In this document: in pieces, positions 27,164-34,581 of the stretch
Layout of the letters: each line of letters opens with the position of its first letter
Numbering within the stretch: the stretch's first letter is position 1
Source: a virus
IMG/VR virus record: IMGVR_UViG_3300046167_000872
Location: 1-58,724 of that record
Length of the DNA: 58,724 nucleotides
Direction: 5' to 3' (one strand)
Notes under the pieces: model-generated
Database searches by the model: none
What the model saw: only the letters and a program-made list of their open reading frames with translations
Told to the model about the DNA's origin: nothing
Made by a program: the position numbers and the translations under genes

Positions 27164-27458
27164 CTTCAACTTTTGCTGCTGGAGTTACTGGTTGGCTTTG
27201 CTGATCATCTCGAGGCGCAGCCGCTACATTATCTCCATTAGTCCATACAACTTTAACATTACCTAGATAAGTTTTCGCAGCTTTAGATTCTCTTTCCTCT
27301 TTTGTTTGATCAACAATAACAGGACCTTGATTTCCAAACTGATCTACCTCATCATTCAAAGTGATAGTGATAGGAAGATACTTACCTTTCTTTCCAACAA
27401 TGACTTTGTCTTTAGGAATTTCACTTAGATTGATACTTGCTTTAATAATACTTGCCAT
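27147..27458 (-). CDS. ssb: Single-stranded DNA-binding protein (SSB-like)
   Basis: The 103-residue protein has an N-terminal beta-rich body (IIKASINLSEIPKDKVIVGK, LPITITLNDEVDQFGN) followed by a Gln/Pro-rich linker and the acidic tip VEDDLPF, the SSB C-terminal tail that recruits replication and repair partners. It is shorter than E. coli SSB (178). It lies between a small gene and the primase-helicase, in the replication operon. The OB-fold is inferred from strand pattern and tail. Confidence 0.75.
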   Translation of the reverse strand: MASIIKASINLSEIPKDKVIVGKKGKYLPITITLNDEVDQFGNQGPVIVDQTKEERESKAAKTYLGNVKVVWTNGDNVAAAPRDDQQSQPVTPAAKVEDDLPF

Positions 27459-27459
27459 A

Positions 27460-27627
27460 TTAATATGTAGTTAATTGATTAAACATTCTTGCTAGTTGTT
27501 GCTTGTTTGCTCCTGTAGCTCGCCGTAGGTTATCTACTGCTTTAACATGTGTTTGGTTTGGGTAAAAGTTTGTTTCTTTTGTTTTGATACCCGTTACTGT
27601 GCATACTTTTCTTTTTACTCTTGCCAT
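27460..27627 (-). CDS. Small basic phage protein (55 aa)
   Basis: This frame begins MARVKRKVCTVTGIKTKETN and continues NFYPNQTHVKAVDNLRRATG, a pattern I recognise in small proteins encoded next to phage recombination genes. It is strongly basic with one Cys. It lies between the exonuclease and SSB genes with short spacings. A DNA-binding accessory role is plausible but not shown. Confidence 0.5.
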   Translation of the reverse strand: MARVKRKVCTVTGIKTKETNFYPNQTHVKAVDNLRRATGANKQQLARMFNQLTTY

Positions 27628-27647
27628 TTGATTAAATTTAATTTAGA

Positions 27648-28388
27648 CTATAAAGTCTTGTTAATAAAATATTGTTGAGGATCAAAGTCTTCTGAGTTGT
27701 AGAATAAATTCCACGCATCAGTAGCTCTCTCGACTTTATCACCTCCTGATTCATAAAATTCCGGAGAGCAATCAAATATACCAATTTGGTGATTTGATTT
27801 ATCGATAACAATGTATAGCATCTCATAGCCAAACAGTTTGTTATAGATGTAAGCTTGACTATCGTAGTTATAACGGAAAGCCGAACTTCTGAACTTGGTT
27901 ATATCGGATGTGGTTTTTAGGTCAACTATTAATTTTTCTGTATGATTTAGTATATCTGCTTTACCTTTCCACCATAATCCGTTTAACTCTGTTATACCAG
28001 GCACTTCATACTCAACGTCTATATCTCTAATTAAGTCTTTACAAACATTGTTTTCCATTAGTTTGTCTGTCATTAACTCTATTTGATCGACTTCTTTTTG
28101 TAATAGACAAAGTTCTCCGCCTGATGCTTCCTTATAAGCTTTTGCATTTCTAGTGGTACTTTCTATAACTTTATACTTGTTTAATTTGTCTGGCTCAAGT
28201 ATTGCAGTATGAAAGTATCCGCCTATCAATAGCGCCGGGGACTTTTTAAAGTCTTTGCCCAAAGCTAAAGGATTAGTTAATAATGTTGAAATATCAGAAT
28301 TACTCCTAAATTGCTTCCCGAAATCTCCGTAATAATCGTCGTCATTTTTGAGCCTTTCTAATACTTCTTCTTTGTTAAACTCTTTCAT
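27648..28388 (-). CDS. PD-(D/E)XK exonuclease (RecE/DUF3799-like)
   Basis: The 246-residue protein has the RecB-type nuclease core: a His in GYFHTAILEPDKL near residue 58, the Asp of KGKADILNHTE near 143, and DLKTTSDI near 153 giving the D-x-K pair, followed by Gln and Tyr in YDSQAYIYNK. This is the layout of phage exonucleases of the RecE/DUF3799 type. It is encoded 1 bp downstream of an ERF annealing protein, so the two probably form a recombination pair: resection by this enzyme and annealing by ERF. Confidence 0.82.
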   Translation of the reverse strand: MKEFNKEEVLERLKNDDDYYGDFGKQFRSNSDISTLLTNPLALGKDFKKSPALLIGGYFHTAILEPDKLNKYKVIESTTRNAKAYKEASGGELCLLQKEVDQIELMTDKLMENNVCKDLIRDIDVEYEVPGITELNGLWWKGKADILNHTEKLIVDLKTTSDITKFRSSAFRYNYDSQAYIYNKLFGYEMLYIVIDKSNHQIGIFDCSPEFYESGGDKVERATDAWNLFYNSEDFDPQQYFINKTL

Positions 28389-28937
28389 TTATAGGGTTTT
28401 TAATTCAGCTTCTATTTCTTTAGATAAAGAATACTTAGCTTTTATAGCTTCTACTTTGCCACCTGCTTTAATATATTCGACCGCTTTCTTATAAGCTGGG
28501 TCGCTTGTTGAGGTTAACGTGCTTTTAGTTTTAGCTGCGGCAGCTCTACCGTGATTGTTTGTTGCGTCACTGTCTGCAGTGTCGTCAATTAAAAATAAAT
28601 TTCCTAGTGCGTATTTTTTACCATAACTAGAAGCGCTACCAAACTTCTGAGGCATATGCATCTTTTTTTGTTCTAGATCAACACCCACTACAGCTGTTGC
28701 TTCAACAGACTCTTTACCGTCTGTAATTTTAGCAGTAGACTGCAGAACAGGGAAAGCGCCGTTATCAATTAGCTCTTCGCTAACTATTACCGATACTTTG
28801 TGATCTAATAAAAATGGTTTGATTGCTTCTAGGATATCTTCAGCGGATCTGTAGTTGTATTTGCCGAAGGAGTTAAATCTACTTTTCTTCGTTTTAAGCT
28901 CTGTTTGGATGGTAGCCAATTTTTCGTTTATGTTCAT
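28389..28937 (-). CDS. erf: ERF-family single-strand annealing protein
   Basis: The 182-residue protein carries ERF signatures in its first 130 residues: KLATIQTELKTKKSRFNSFG, the NYRSAEDILEAIKPFL helix, VSVIVSEEL, and the QKFGSASSYGKKYALGNLF block near residue 100 followed by DDTADSDAT. The C-terminus is a short basic/Ala-rich tail with a second small helical domain. It anneals complementary single strands and is paired with the adjacent PD-(D/E)XK exonuclease. The gene starts after an AT-rich 75-bp gap downstream of the sigma factor gene. Confidence 0.88.
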   Translation of the reverse strand: MNINEKLATIQTELKTKKSRFNSFGKYNYRSAEDILEAIKPFLLDHKVSVIVSEELIDNGAFPVLQSTAKITDGKESVEATAVVGVDLEQKKMHMPQKFGSASSYGKKYALGNLFLIDDTADSDATNNHGRAAAAKTKSTLTSTSDPAYKKAVEYIKAGGKVEAIKAKYSLSKEIEAELKTL

Positions 28938-29011
28938 TCGTTCTTAATTAAATTGTCTATATTAATAATTACATATACTACTTTCGTTTTACGACTTTTT
29001 AGTCACCTAAA

Positions 29012-29773
29012 TTAAAGATAATCAAGCACTTGAGCTGGGTCAACAGAGTCGATTAGCTTCTGTACTGCTTGCTTTTTTAACTCAGAAACTCTTACGTAAT
29101 TGCTAGGCCCAGTTATGCCAATTTTATCGGCAATTTCTTTTGCAGGCAATTTATCGCAATCAAGACCGTAGCTTAGTCTTAGTACTTCATATTCTTTTTC
29201 ATCTAAATATTTTTTCAACAAACTTGTCAAGTAAACATTTAGTAATTGAATGTTATAAGGCTCAGAATTATCAGGAATTTGTAAAGCAAAATGCTCTTCG
29301 CTTTCTGACATAGGAATATCAATACTTAAAAACATAGAGTTAAAAAACATTGCAACCATTTTTTTATCCTTACCGTGGTCTTTTCTTATTTCATTTAACT
29401 TATATTCAGGAATCCTCATGTTGCCTCTATTGATGTCTATAGCGCGTCGAATTGTTCCTTTAATACGTTTTGCTAGAAATGATTTTAAAGTCTTTTCTGG
29501 GTCTTCAGATTCGATTACACGCTGCATATCTAGTCTGCTAATAGCTTTAACCAATCCAAAGTTACCTTCTTGAATTAAATCGTTAATGCTCATTACCCCG
29601 GAAGCTTGATCAGAAGTTGAAAACTTTCTAGCTATATTTTCTACTAAAGGCAAAAACTTAATTGTAAGCTCATCCTTTGTATACTCATCCCAAAATTTAC
29701 CCTCTACTCTTGCTACTGATTTTTTTACATCTTCTTTATATCTGATGTAGTTCTGTACATTATATTTCTTCAT
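29012..29773 (-). CDS. Phage RNA polymerase sigma-70-type factor
   Basis: The 253-residue protein has a region 2 core (FLPLVENIARKFSTS, INDLIQEGNFGLVKAISRLD, and a 2.4-like stretch FLAKRIKGTIRRAIDINRGN), then a 3.0-like segment (RIPEYKLNEI) and a C-terminal region 4 helix-turn-helix (EKEYEVLRLSYGLDC and AKEIADKIGITGPSNYVRVS). It would redirect host RNA polymerase to phage promoters. The repeated 37-bp promoter-like motif in the early region and the unassigned late promoter are both candidate targets. Confidence 0.88.
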   Translation of the reverse strand: MKKYNVQNYIRYKEDVKKSVARVEGKFWDEYTKDELTIKFLPLVENIARKFSTSDQASGVMSINDLIQEGNFGLVKAISRLDMQRVIESEDPEKTLKSFLAKRIKGTIRRAIDINRGNMRIPEYKLNEIRKDHGKDKKMVAMFFNSMFLSIDIPMSESEEHFALQIPDNSEPYNIQLLNVYLTSLLKKYLDEKEYEVLRLSYGLDCDKLPAKEIADKIGITGPSNYVRVSELKKQAVQKLIDSVDPAQVLDYL

Positions 29774-29900
29774 GTTTAGTTTCTATGTTGTTAATAAGTT
29801 CTGTCTCAATTTCTTCAAGCTTTGTAAAAAAGAAATCGTCGTGTCCGTTTACTGCTCCAAAATAATCTTTTATTAATTGTACTTTTTCTATTGTCGTCAT
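29760..29900 (-). CDS. Small acidic protein (46 aa)
   Basis: This frame begins MTTIEKVQLIKDYFGAVNGH and ends in an acidic helix rich in Glu. Its start overlaps the end of the HTH regulator gene by 4 bp and its stop overlaps the start of the sigma factor gene by 14 bp, a tight arrangement typical of real coupled genes here. It might modulate the sigma factor, judging only by position. Confidence 0.5.
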   Translation of the reverse strand: MTTIEKVQLIKDYFGAVNGHDDFFFTKLEEIETELINNIETKHEEI

Positions 29901-30517
29901 AGTTGTTGATTAAGTAATTCTTTTTCTTTTTTCAACTCGTTACTCATGTTCCTATATATAGTCCGCGTTGAGCAGCCTAGTAAATCCGCTAGCTTAGCTA
30001 TAGTTATGATTTCTTTATCATGGTTAAGCAATAACATTGCATCATATATTTCACTGTCTGAAATCTTGCTTCTACCAACTATTTTGCCTACTATAGTAAG
30101 CTTTTGTCGCATAGTGAGTCCAGTTGAATCTTTAAATATAACTTTCCTCAATTTATTTGGAGGAGGTTGCTCAAGATCCATTAAAGAAACATCGTAAACC
30201 ATGCTCTGTAATAATTGTTCTGAAACTTTAAAAGTTACAAACCCTGATTTTTTATTACAAATGTATTTAGCAAGCGATTCAAAGCCTTCTTGGTCCAATT
30301 GTGGGTTTAGATACCATAATACATACAAATGCCATTTAAGGCTCCTATACGTCGTTATTTTAGCCCGAGACGTAAACAATGAATAACATTCATGCGTGCC
30401 TTCCTCATAGTGCCAACCCCAGTCAAATACCCCGGTTGGTTTATCGTTTATAGGATCACGACGGTATATTATTCTATGTCTAATTAAATACGATGTGTTT
30501 CTCTCAAAGTGCGACAT
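29897..30517 (-). CDS. HTH regulator or replication-initiator-like protein
   Basis: From the ATG at 30517 the protein has 206 residues. The frame is open to 30580, but that stretch overlaps a small upstream gene and the inverted repeat at 30510-30560. The C-terminal 50 residues contain a clear helix-turn-helix (TIAKLADLLGCSTRTIYRNM) after a helical bundle. The N-terminal half is Trp/Tyr-rich (WGWHYEEGTHECYSLF), reminiscent of small initiator or regulator proteins. The same inverted repeat occurs upstream of the late operon, so this protein is a candidate for binding it and for autoregulation. Confidence 0.65.
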   Translation of the reverse strand: MSHFERNTSYLIRHRIIYRRDPINDKPTGVFDWGWHYEEGTHECYSLFTSRAKITTYRSLKWHLYVLWYLNPQLDQEGFESLAKYICNKKSGFVTFKVSEQLLQSMVYDVSLMDLEQPPPNKLRKVIFKDSTGLTMRQKLTIVGKIVGRSKISDSEIYDAMLLLNHDKEIITIAKLADLLGCSTRTIYRNMSNELKKEKELLNQQL

Positions 30518-30560
30518 TAGCCTCTTACTATTTAGATAATAACAAGCTATCGTCACACTG
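30510..30560. repeat. Inverted-repeat element, copy 1
   Basis: This 51-bp imperfect palindrome has outer arms TGCGACATTAG and CTATCGTCACACTG, with further complementarity inward. It spans the start codon of the HTH gene (30515-30517) and the stop codon of the small gene at 30528-30530. Related copies are at 37364-37412 and 38901-38949. It could be an operator or an RNA hairpin between two genes. Confidence 0.75.
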
Positions 30561-30662
30561 TTCCGATTTGCTTGGTTCAAGTGTCAGGAAATATATATGA
30601 TTATTTAAAAAATAATCTTCTTTTTCCCGGATAGCCATAAATAATTCTTTTGTTTTACCCAT
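30528..30662 (-). CDS. Small phage protein (44 aa)
   Basis: The frame begins MGKTKELFMAIREKEDYFLN, similar to small N-terminal sequences seen in several environmental phages (recall, not search). Its 3' end reads through the right part of the inverted repeat and stops 11 bp before the HTH gene start. It lies 1 bp after the preceding small gene. No function is recognised. Confidence 0.5.
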   Translation of the reverse strand: MGKTKELFMAIREKEDYFLNNHIYFLTLEPSKSEQCDDSLLLSK

Positions 30663-30663
30663 T

Positions 30664-30828
30664 TTAAAATTTCAATAATTTTAAGTATTTGTTATATTTA
30701 TGAAGTAAATCAACTTTAGTATTGTTTACTGTTTTAAATAACAATGCTTCATTAAGTATTTCATACTTTAAAGTCCATATTTTTGTTGTTACAAAAAAGA
30801 TATGTTTTTGTTTTCTTCTTGTTCTCAT
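30664..30828 (-). CDS. Small basic protein (54 aa)
   Basis: This frame begins MRTRRKQKHIFFVTTKIWTL and is Lys/Arg-rich at the start, then helical and Leu/Asn-rich. Its ATG overlaps the end of the upstream gene at 30825 and its stop is 1 bp from the next start, so it fits the compact tiling of this operon. No homologue is recognised. Confidence 0.45.
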   Translation of the reverse strand: MRTRRKQKHIFFVTTKIWTLKYEILNEALLFKTVNNTKVDLLHKYNKYLKLLKF

Positions 30829-31331
30829 AATAATAGTTTTTCAACCTCTGTGGGTATATGTTTATGTTTAGCTTCGCCATTATTCGTGACTGTATGCTTT
30901 TCTTTAATATAGTAATTCCAATAACCGTGTATAGCATCACCTTGTTTGTATTCATCTGGCATACATTGAGGAGGCTGTTTGAATAAGCCATCAGGCATAC
31001 CAGGAGGAGGTACAGATAAAAACGTTTTACACTTTTCGATAGACATATGATGTTTGCCGTATCGCTTAGTGTACTCGTTACCTATTGCAAGCATGTGATC
31101 ATACAACCAAAAGTATTGTGACTTGTTTTGTCTACACCATATAGTTGAAGGATGATTCAAATGCGCTTTTTTGTAAGGCACATGTTCATTAGATATACCC
31201 ATGCGTTCGTTCCAATAGTGATGAGCAGTGCATAACATCTGAGCTGATTCAAGAATCATTTTAACCTTATGCTTGTCGTAAAAATAACTTGCAGCTTTCG
31301 CTGGATCCTTATGTAAATAAAATATATTCAT
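30825..31331 (-). CDS. Conserved phage protein of the NIFYLDKDP-type family
   Basis: The 168-residue protein opens MNIFYLHKDPAKAASYFYDK and continues HKVKMILESAQMLCTAHHYW, a pattern I recognise as a widespread marine-phage protein whose members are sometimes annotated as DNA glycosylase-like. Conserved His and Trp residues (AHHYW, HPSTIWCRQN) could form a catalytic or metal site. It heads the block of genes that runs into the replication module. The function is not established. Confidence 0.6.
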   Translation of the reverse strand: MNIFYLHKDPAKAASYFYDKHKVKMILESAQMLCTAHHYWNERMGISNEHVPYKKAHLNHPSTIWCRQNKSQYFWLYDHMLAIGNEYTKRYGKHHMSIEKCKTFLSVPPPGMPDGLFKQPPQCMPDEYKQGDAIHGYWNYYIKEKHTVTNNGEAKHKHIPTEVEKLLL

Positions 31332-31367
31332 TTGTATTTTTTTAACTAATTAAATTTATTGCACTCA

Positions 31368-31628
31368 CTAAGCTTCGCTATTAAGCCAATCAATAACTCT
31401 GCGTAAAAATATAACTTTGTCACTTCTGTAGGGCGTCATAGTTTTGCCAGGTTTTGCGTTTGTTTCCTGTTTTAATTCGCTTTTTGCCCAGTTAAGTATG
31501 TCAAGCCTATTTTTTTGGAACGATGACACCTCAGTATTGTATAAAGCTAATAGCTTATCTGTTGCCTCGTCTTTACTTGTATTTTCCTTAATTAAGTTCG
31601 TTAATATGTTAGATATTTTAGTTTTCAT
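31368..31628 (-). CDS. Hypothetical early protein (86 aa)
   Basis: This is a helical, charged protein (KISNILTNLIKENTSKDEAT, then LDILNWAKSELK) with a short C-terminal basic segment (SDKVIFLRRVIDWLNSEA). It lies between two small genes in the leftward early region. The residue pattern resembles small phage proteins with paired helices, but no family is recognised. Confidence 0.55.
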   Translation of the reverse strand: MKTKISNILTNLIKENTSKDEATDKLLALYNTEVSSFQKNRLDILNWAKSELKQETNAKPGKTMTPYRSDKVIFLRRVIDWLNSEA

Positions 31629-31641
31629 GATTAGTTCGGTT

Positions 31642-31794
31642 TTAGCTTACATTCCACCAGTTTTTTACTGTTTCTGGATTATATATTGCAAATGCAATAC
31701 GCTTTGTTTGTTCCATGAATTCATTAAAACTAAGGTCATCCCGTTCAGTTTCAATACTAACTTTTTCGTCGTAATGCTCTATTGTTATTTTCAT
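31642..31794 (-). CDS. Hypothetical early protein (50 aa)
   Basis: From the ATG at 31794 the product is MKITIEHYDEKVSIETERDD onward, with an amphipathic N-terminal strand pair and a helix ending in VKNWWNVS. The frame is open upstream to 31872 but that part lies inside the next gene. The start overlaps the upstream stop by 4 bp, which supports this choice. Small beta-alpha proteins of this shape are common in phage early regions. Confidence 0.5.
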   Translation of the reverse strand: MKITIEHYDEKVSIETERDDLSFNEFMEQTKRIAFAIYNPETVKNWWNVS

Positions 31795-31985
31795 AATCCT
31801 GATTTGTTTAAGAAATATTGATATACTTCTGGTATATGTTTTTTGTAATAAGGCTGCTCCTGCATTACCCATCGCTTAAGGTGTTGCTTAGAAGTAAATG
31901 GCGCACACATTTCAAATGTAACTTCTACGTCATCAATAAAGTCACCAACTGTCCAGCCTTCCCATATGTGTTTGTCTCTATCCAT
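31791..31985 (-). CDS. Hypothetical early protein (64 aa)
   Basis: The protein begins MDRDKHIWEGWTVGDFIDDV and contains further aromatic and basic residues (RWVMQEQPYYKKHIPEVYQY). The opening Trp-Glu-Gly-Trp-Thr-Val-Gly-Asp-Phe-Ile pattern is conserved in small phage proteins as far as I recall. It is separated by 2 bp from the KTSC gene and overlaps the following gene. Confidence 0.55.
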   Translation of the reverse strand: MDRDKHIWEGWTVGDFIDDVEVTFEMCAPFTSKQHLKRWVMQEQPYYKKHIPEVYQYFLNKSGL

Positions 31986-31987
31986 TG

Positions 31988-32212
31988 TTACAACTTTTTA
32001 AAGTTATCGGTTTTGAAAACATACTTATGCATTGCTTTACCAATAGACTTTGCTTTTTTTATTTTATTAATAACTTTAGGAGCTACGTCACTGTACTCAT
32101 ATATACTATTGCTTTTATAGAATACTTGTAGCTTTTGTGAATCACGAGTATATCGTAATGAGCTTACAAATTTTGACTCTACTAATAAATACTCTTCTTT
32201 AATTTTGCTCAT
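31988..32212 (-). CDS. KTSC-domain protein
   Basis: The 74-residue protein matches the KTSC pattern: S-S-L-x-Y near residue 17, LQVFYKSNSIYEYSDVAPKV in the middle and a K-A-K-S-I-G-K segment before the end. KTSC domains are short, found alone or next to nucleic-acid-related proteins, and their biochemical role is not settled. It overlaps the following small gene by 4 bp. Confidence 0.7.
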   Translation of the reverse strand: MSKIKEEYLLVESKFVSSLRYTRDSQKLQVFYKSNSIYEYSDVAPKVINKIKKAKSIGKAMHKYVFKTDNFKKL

Positions 32213-32508
32213 TTGCCTTTAGATTTTAGTTGTTTGATTAATTTTTCAATTTCATTTGCATCTTCATACCGTTCATCAGCGATTGCCAACTCAAGATCAG
32301 CTTTAAGTAGCTCAAGCTCTTCTTCAGTAGTAGGATAAGTCATAGTAGATGTTTTAAGCTCTACAGTGTATCCATACTTTTCTTCTAGTTGCTTTTGCAA
32401 TTCAGCATCGTACTCAGCTTGCTGCTCGATCATTCTTTTTACTGTAGCTTCTGCAATGTCATTTACAAACTTTTTATATTGTTCGTCATTCATATTATCA
32501 AAGTTCAT
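32209..32508 (-). CDS. Coiled-coil early protein with UVR-like C-terminus
   Basis: The 99-residue protein is strongly helical and acidic. Its C-terminal part (LELAIADERYEDANEIEKLI) resembles the UVR helix pair seen in UvrB/UvrC and related proteins. Two in-frame ATGs compete: 32508 and 32493. The repeated promoter motif at 32492-32526 covers both, so transcription from that motif would begin at or after the second ATG. The protein is therefore either made from upstream read-through or starts later. Confidence 0.6.
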   Translation of the reverse strand: MNFDNMNDEQYKKFVNDIAEATVKRMIEQQAEYDAELQKQLEEKYGYTVELKTSTMTYPTTEEELELLKADLELAIADERYEDANEIEKLIKQLKSKGK

Positions 32509-32526
32509 TCGTATTTGTTTTGTAAA
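32492..32526 (-). promoter_or_regulatory. Early promoter-like motif, copy A
   Basis: Read on the minus strand it has TTTACAAA, 3 bp, AATACGA, 9 bp, GATAATAT. It is a full match in block order and spacing to eight other copies. It is the only copy lying inside a predicted gene start. Confidence 0.7.
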
Positions 32527-33132
32527 TTAGTGAAATATTAATCCTACTTTGTGAGTATTACTAAACCATTTTGTAGCGTACAAATCTACGCTAGAAGCAT
32601 CCACAAACCCAGCAGATAAAAGATCGCTAGAAGTAGAAAAAATTTTGGTATGCCTGTGTTTTCTTTCATTTATTAAATGTTTTTGTTTTCCTGAATCGCT
32701 AAATATAATATCGTAATTATCTGGTAATGAAGTATCTAGCATCATCTTTACCATATTAGTGTAACTGTAAAACCTTACGTTAGGGTTGTGTATAGCAATC
32801 TGAATCCACTTATCTAAATAAGCTTTTGAATAATAATCCCCGCTATCGTGTACCCTAACATAATCAGGTTTTTTCTTAATAACCTCAGCGTTCATAGCTT
32901 CGATAAAATCATCTGTCTTCGTTAACTCATAACGCTTCTCAAACGCCGGTTTCACATTCGACCAAATATAAGCTCCTTTTTTAGCATAACAAAATTTTAC
33001 GCAAGTATCAGCCATAGGGCAGGTTAACTTACCGCTTGCTGACTTATAAGCTGGTATACCGAAGTTGAATACCCTTAAGCCTAGCTCTTTGCTGGTCTTT
33101 TTAAGTTTAGAGTTTTGAGTTAATAAGTTCAT
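32527..33132 (-). CDS. Gp88-family protein
   Basis: The 201-residue protein matches the phage 'gene product 88' family pattern as I know it: TCPMADTCVKFCYAKKGAYI near residue 37 with closely spaced cysteines, then VRVHDSGDYYSKAYLDKW near 93 and RFYSYTNM near 120. The cysteine cluster suggests metal or iron-sulphur binding; function is unknown. Copy B of the promoter-like motif lies 22 bp upstream of the start. Confidence 0.75.
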   Translation of the reverse strand: MNLLTQNSKLKKTSKELGLRVFNFGIPAYKSASGKLTCPMADTCVKFCYAKKGAYIWSNVKPAFEKRYELTKTDDFIEAMNAEVIKKKPDYVRVHDSGDYYSKAYLDKWIQIAIHNPNVRFYSYTNMVKMMLDTSLPDNYDIIFSDSGKQKHLINERKHRHTKIFSTSSDLLSAGFVDASSVDLYATKWFSNTHKVGLIFH

Positions 33133-33154
33133 AATGTTTGTTTTTTGTACTTTA

Positions 33155-33191
33155 TTATATTATCTTGAATCGCTCGTATTAGCTTTGTAAA
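33155..33191 (-). promoter_or_regulatory. Early promoter-like motif, copy B
   Basis: Blocks TTTACAAA, AATACGA and GATAATATAA with 3-bp and 9-bp spacers, 22 bp upstream of the gp88-like ATG at 33132. The leader after the motif is A-rich (ACAAAAAACAAACATT). Confidence 0.75.
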
Positions 33192-33287
33192 TTATTTCCA
33201 ATCTTCAGGCCATAGTTTTTTGGCTACGGCTTTACCTACTTTAGTAACTACTACTACGAATATAATCCATAAAATTGCTGTTCCCAT
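33192..33287 (-). CDS. Tiny membrane peptide (31 aa)
   Basis: The frame encodes MGTAILWIIFVVVVTKVGKA plus a short basic tail ending in WPEDWK. It has one membrane span with a positively charged C-terminal side. It stops exactly next to promoter motif copy B and follows the gene at 33290 by 2 bp. Its role is unknown; host-membrane targeting early in infection is possible. Confidence 0.45.
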   Translation of the reverse strand: MGTAILWIIFVVVVTKVGKAVAKKLWPEDWK

Positions 33288-33289
33288 AA

Positions 33290-33556
33290 TTAATCTAATA
33301 AATCCATGTATGCGTTAATATTATTTTTTTGAAACCAACGTAGTGCTTTGTGGAAGTCGTCGATTTGTTTACTCGTTACTGTTTTAGGGGCCACTTCGAA
33401 AACCCACTGCATTCCCATGATAAAGTCATAAAGTGATAATTCTACGGCGTTAAGTTCAACCTCAACATTTGTAAATTTATTTACCACAGTTTCGCCCTCA
33501 TCATAAACAATACCTTTAAACCATTTAGGTAATTTCTGTATAGTCTTGTTACTCAT
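33290..33556 (-). CDS. Conserved early phage protein (88 aa)
   Basis: The opening KLPKWFKGIVYDEGETVVNK and the middle segment VELSLYDFIMGMQWVFE resemble a small protein I have seen repeatedly in environmental Bacteroidota phages. The C-terminus is helical with a conserved-looking FHKALRWFQKNN. No catalytic residues are obvious. It is cotranscribed with the gene at 33561 across a 4-bp gap. Confidence 0.6.
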   Translation of the reverse strand: MSNKTIQKLPKWFKGIVYDEGETVVNKFTNVEVELNAVELSLYDFIMGMQWVFEVAPKTVTSKQIDDFHKALRWFQKNNINAYMDLLD

Positions 33557-33560
33557 AACT

Positions 33561-34070
33561 TTAGCTTAATATATTATTTACTTTATTTATAAATTCAACT
33601 TCACTTTTGACATCTTCATGCTTATACCCTTCATCTTCTAACTCTGTAATAATTTCTTCCTCGAATCTTTCGGATAAGTATGCAAACAACTCTTGGATTG
33701 CGCCATCGATAAAGTCTTGGTAAAGGTCATCTACGTATATTTTTTCCGGGTAATTTTCATCTCCGTTGCCATATCTGATAGCTTCTTGAAGCGCTTCGCT
33801 TAAATCGTAGTCATAATAGTATATGTTTTCATTTACACTTATATTTTTTGTATCGCATGTTGCTACAAAAACTGAATGACCATCAACTGTAGGCTCTTCA
33901 TAAATGTAGAAGACGGCATCTTCACTCCAGTCGTCAATGAGTTCTACGTGAAAGTGGTTTAGTACTGATTCTTTAGCTAAATCGCTGTCAGAAATTTGTT
34001 TATCGCCAAAACCTTTAGCTTCTAAACGCTCATTAATTAATTCGTCGGTAATTATTTTTTTATTTTCCAT
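33561..34070 (-). CDS. Acidic early protein (169 aa)
   Basis: This protein is unusually acidic (Asp/Glu in most turns) and has repeated Tyr residues (NIYYYDYDLSEALQEAIRYG). Acidic composition could indicate DNA mimicry or interaction with a basic host protein, but that is conjecture. It overlaps the following gene at 34060 by 11 bp. No family is recognised. Confidence 0.55.
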   Translation of the reverse strand: MENKKIITDELINERLEAKGFGDKQISDSDLAKESVLNHFHVELIDDWSEDAVFYIYEEPTVDGHSVFVATCDTKNISVNENIYYYDYDLSEALQEAIRYGNGDENYPEKIYVDDLYQDFIDGAIQELFAYLSERFEEEIITELEDEGYKHEDVKSEVEFINKVNNILS

Positions 34071-34284
34071 TGTTATTTGATTTTTCGATTAATTCTGCTA
34101 TAAAATTCCAAACTTTAAGCTCCGTTTTGTGGAGGTTAAGCATACTTTCCATTTGATCTACTGTTAATGCACCTAATTCGTTGCGTTTGATTTCGTCTTT
34201 TATTCTATTGACGTCAATGGTATTCATTGTAATTTGCGAAAACGCTTTGTCGCTTGCTCGTTCTAGTAATTCTGTTTTGTTCAT
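34060..34284 (-). CDS. Small helical early protein (74 aa)
   Basis: Encoded between two small genes, this protein is helical and charged (NRIKDEIKRNELGALTVDQM then LHKTELKVWNFIAELIEK). It starts 3 bp after the stop of the gene at 34288 and overlaps the next gene. No known domain is visible. Confidence 0.5.
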   Translation of the reverse strand: MNKTELLERASDKAFSQITMNTIDVNRIKDEIKRNELGALTVDQMESMLNLHKTELKVWNFIAELIEKSNNNGK

Positions 34285-34287
34285 TTC

Positions 34288-34524
34288 TTAATCGTTAAAA
34301 AGATTATCACCATATTTAAGATCCCAGTTAGACGCTTCAAACCAATCCATATTAGCAAAGGTATATATGTCGCGAATAGTGTCTAATGTTAAATCTTTAT
34401 ACAAAACCGTGTCGTCAAGTTTACCGAGAATATAGTTTACTGTAAAAGAATAATCTTTTTTGCTTGCTTCAAGCGCTGTTTTTACTTCAGGCTTTAGTCG
34501 TTGTAGTAAAGTTAATCTGCTCAT
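34288..34524 (-). CDS. Small early protein (78 aa)
   Basis: The protein begins SRLTLLQRLKPEVKTALEAS and later reads LDTIRDIYTFANMDWFEASN. It is the first gene after promoter motif copy C, with 20 bp between the motif and the ATG, an A-rich leader and no Shine-Dalgarno sequence. Function unknown. Confidence 0.55.
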   Translation of the reverse strand: MSRLTLLQRLKPEVKTALEASKKDYSFTVNYILGKLDDTVLYKDLTLDTIRDIYTFANMDWFEASNWDLKYGDNLFND

Positions 34525-34544
34525 AATGTTTGTTTTTGTTACGT

Positions 34545-34581
34545 TTATATTATCAAATAAGGTTCGTATTTGTTTTGTAAA
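34545..34581 (-). promoter_or_regulatory. Early promoter-like motif, copy C
   Basis: Perfect match to all three blocks with 3-bp and 9-bp spacers, 20 bp upstream of the ATG at 34524. Its upstream edge abuts the stop codon of the small coiled-coil gene at 34582. Confidence 0.75.
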
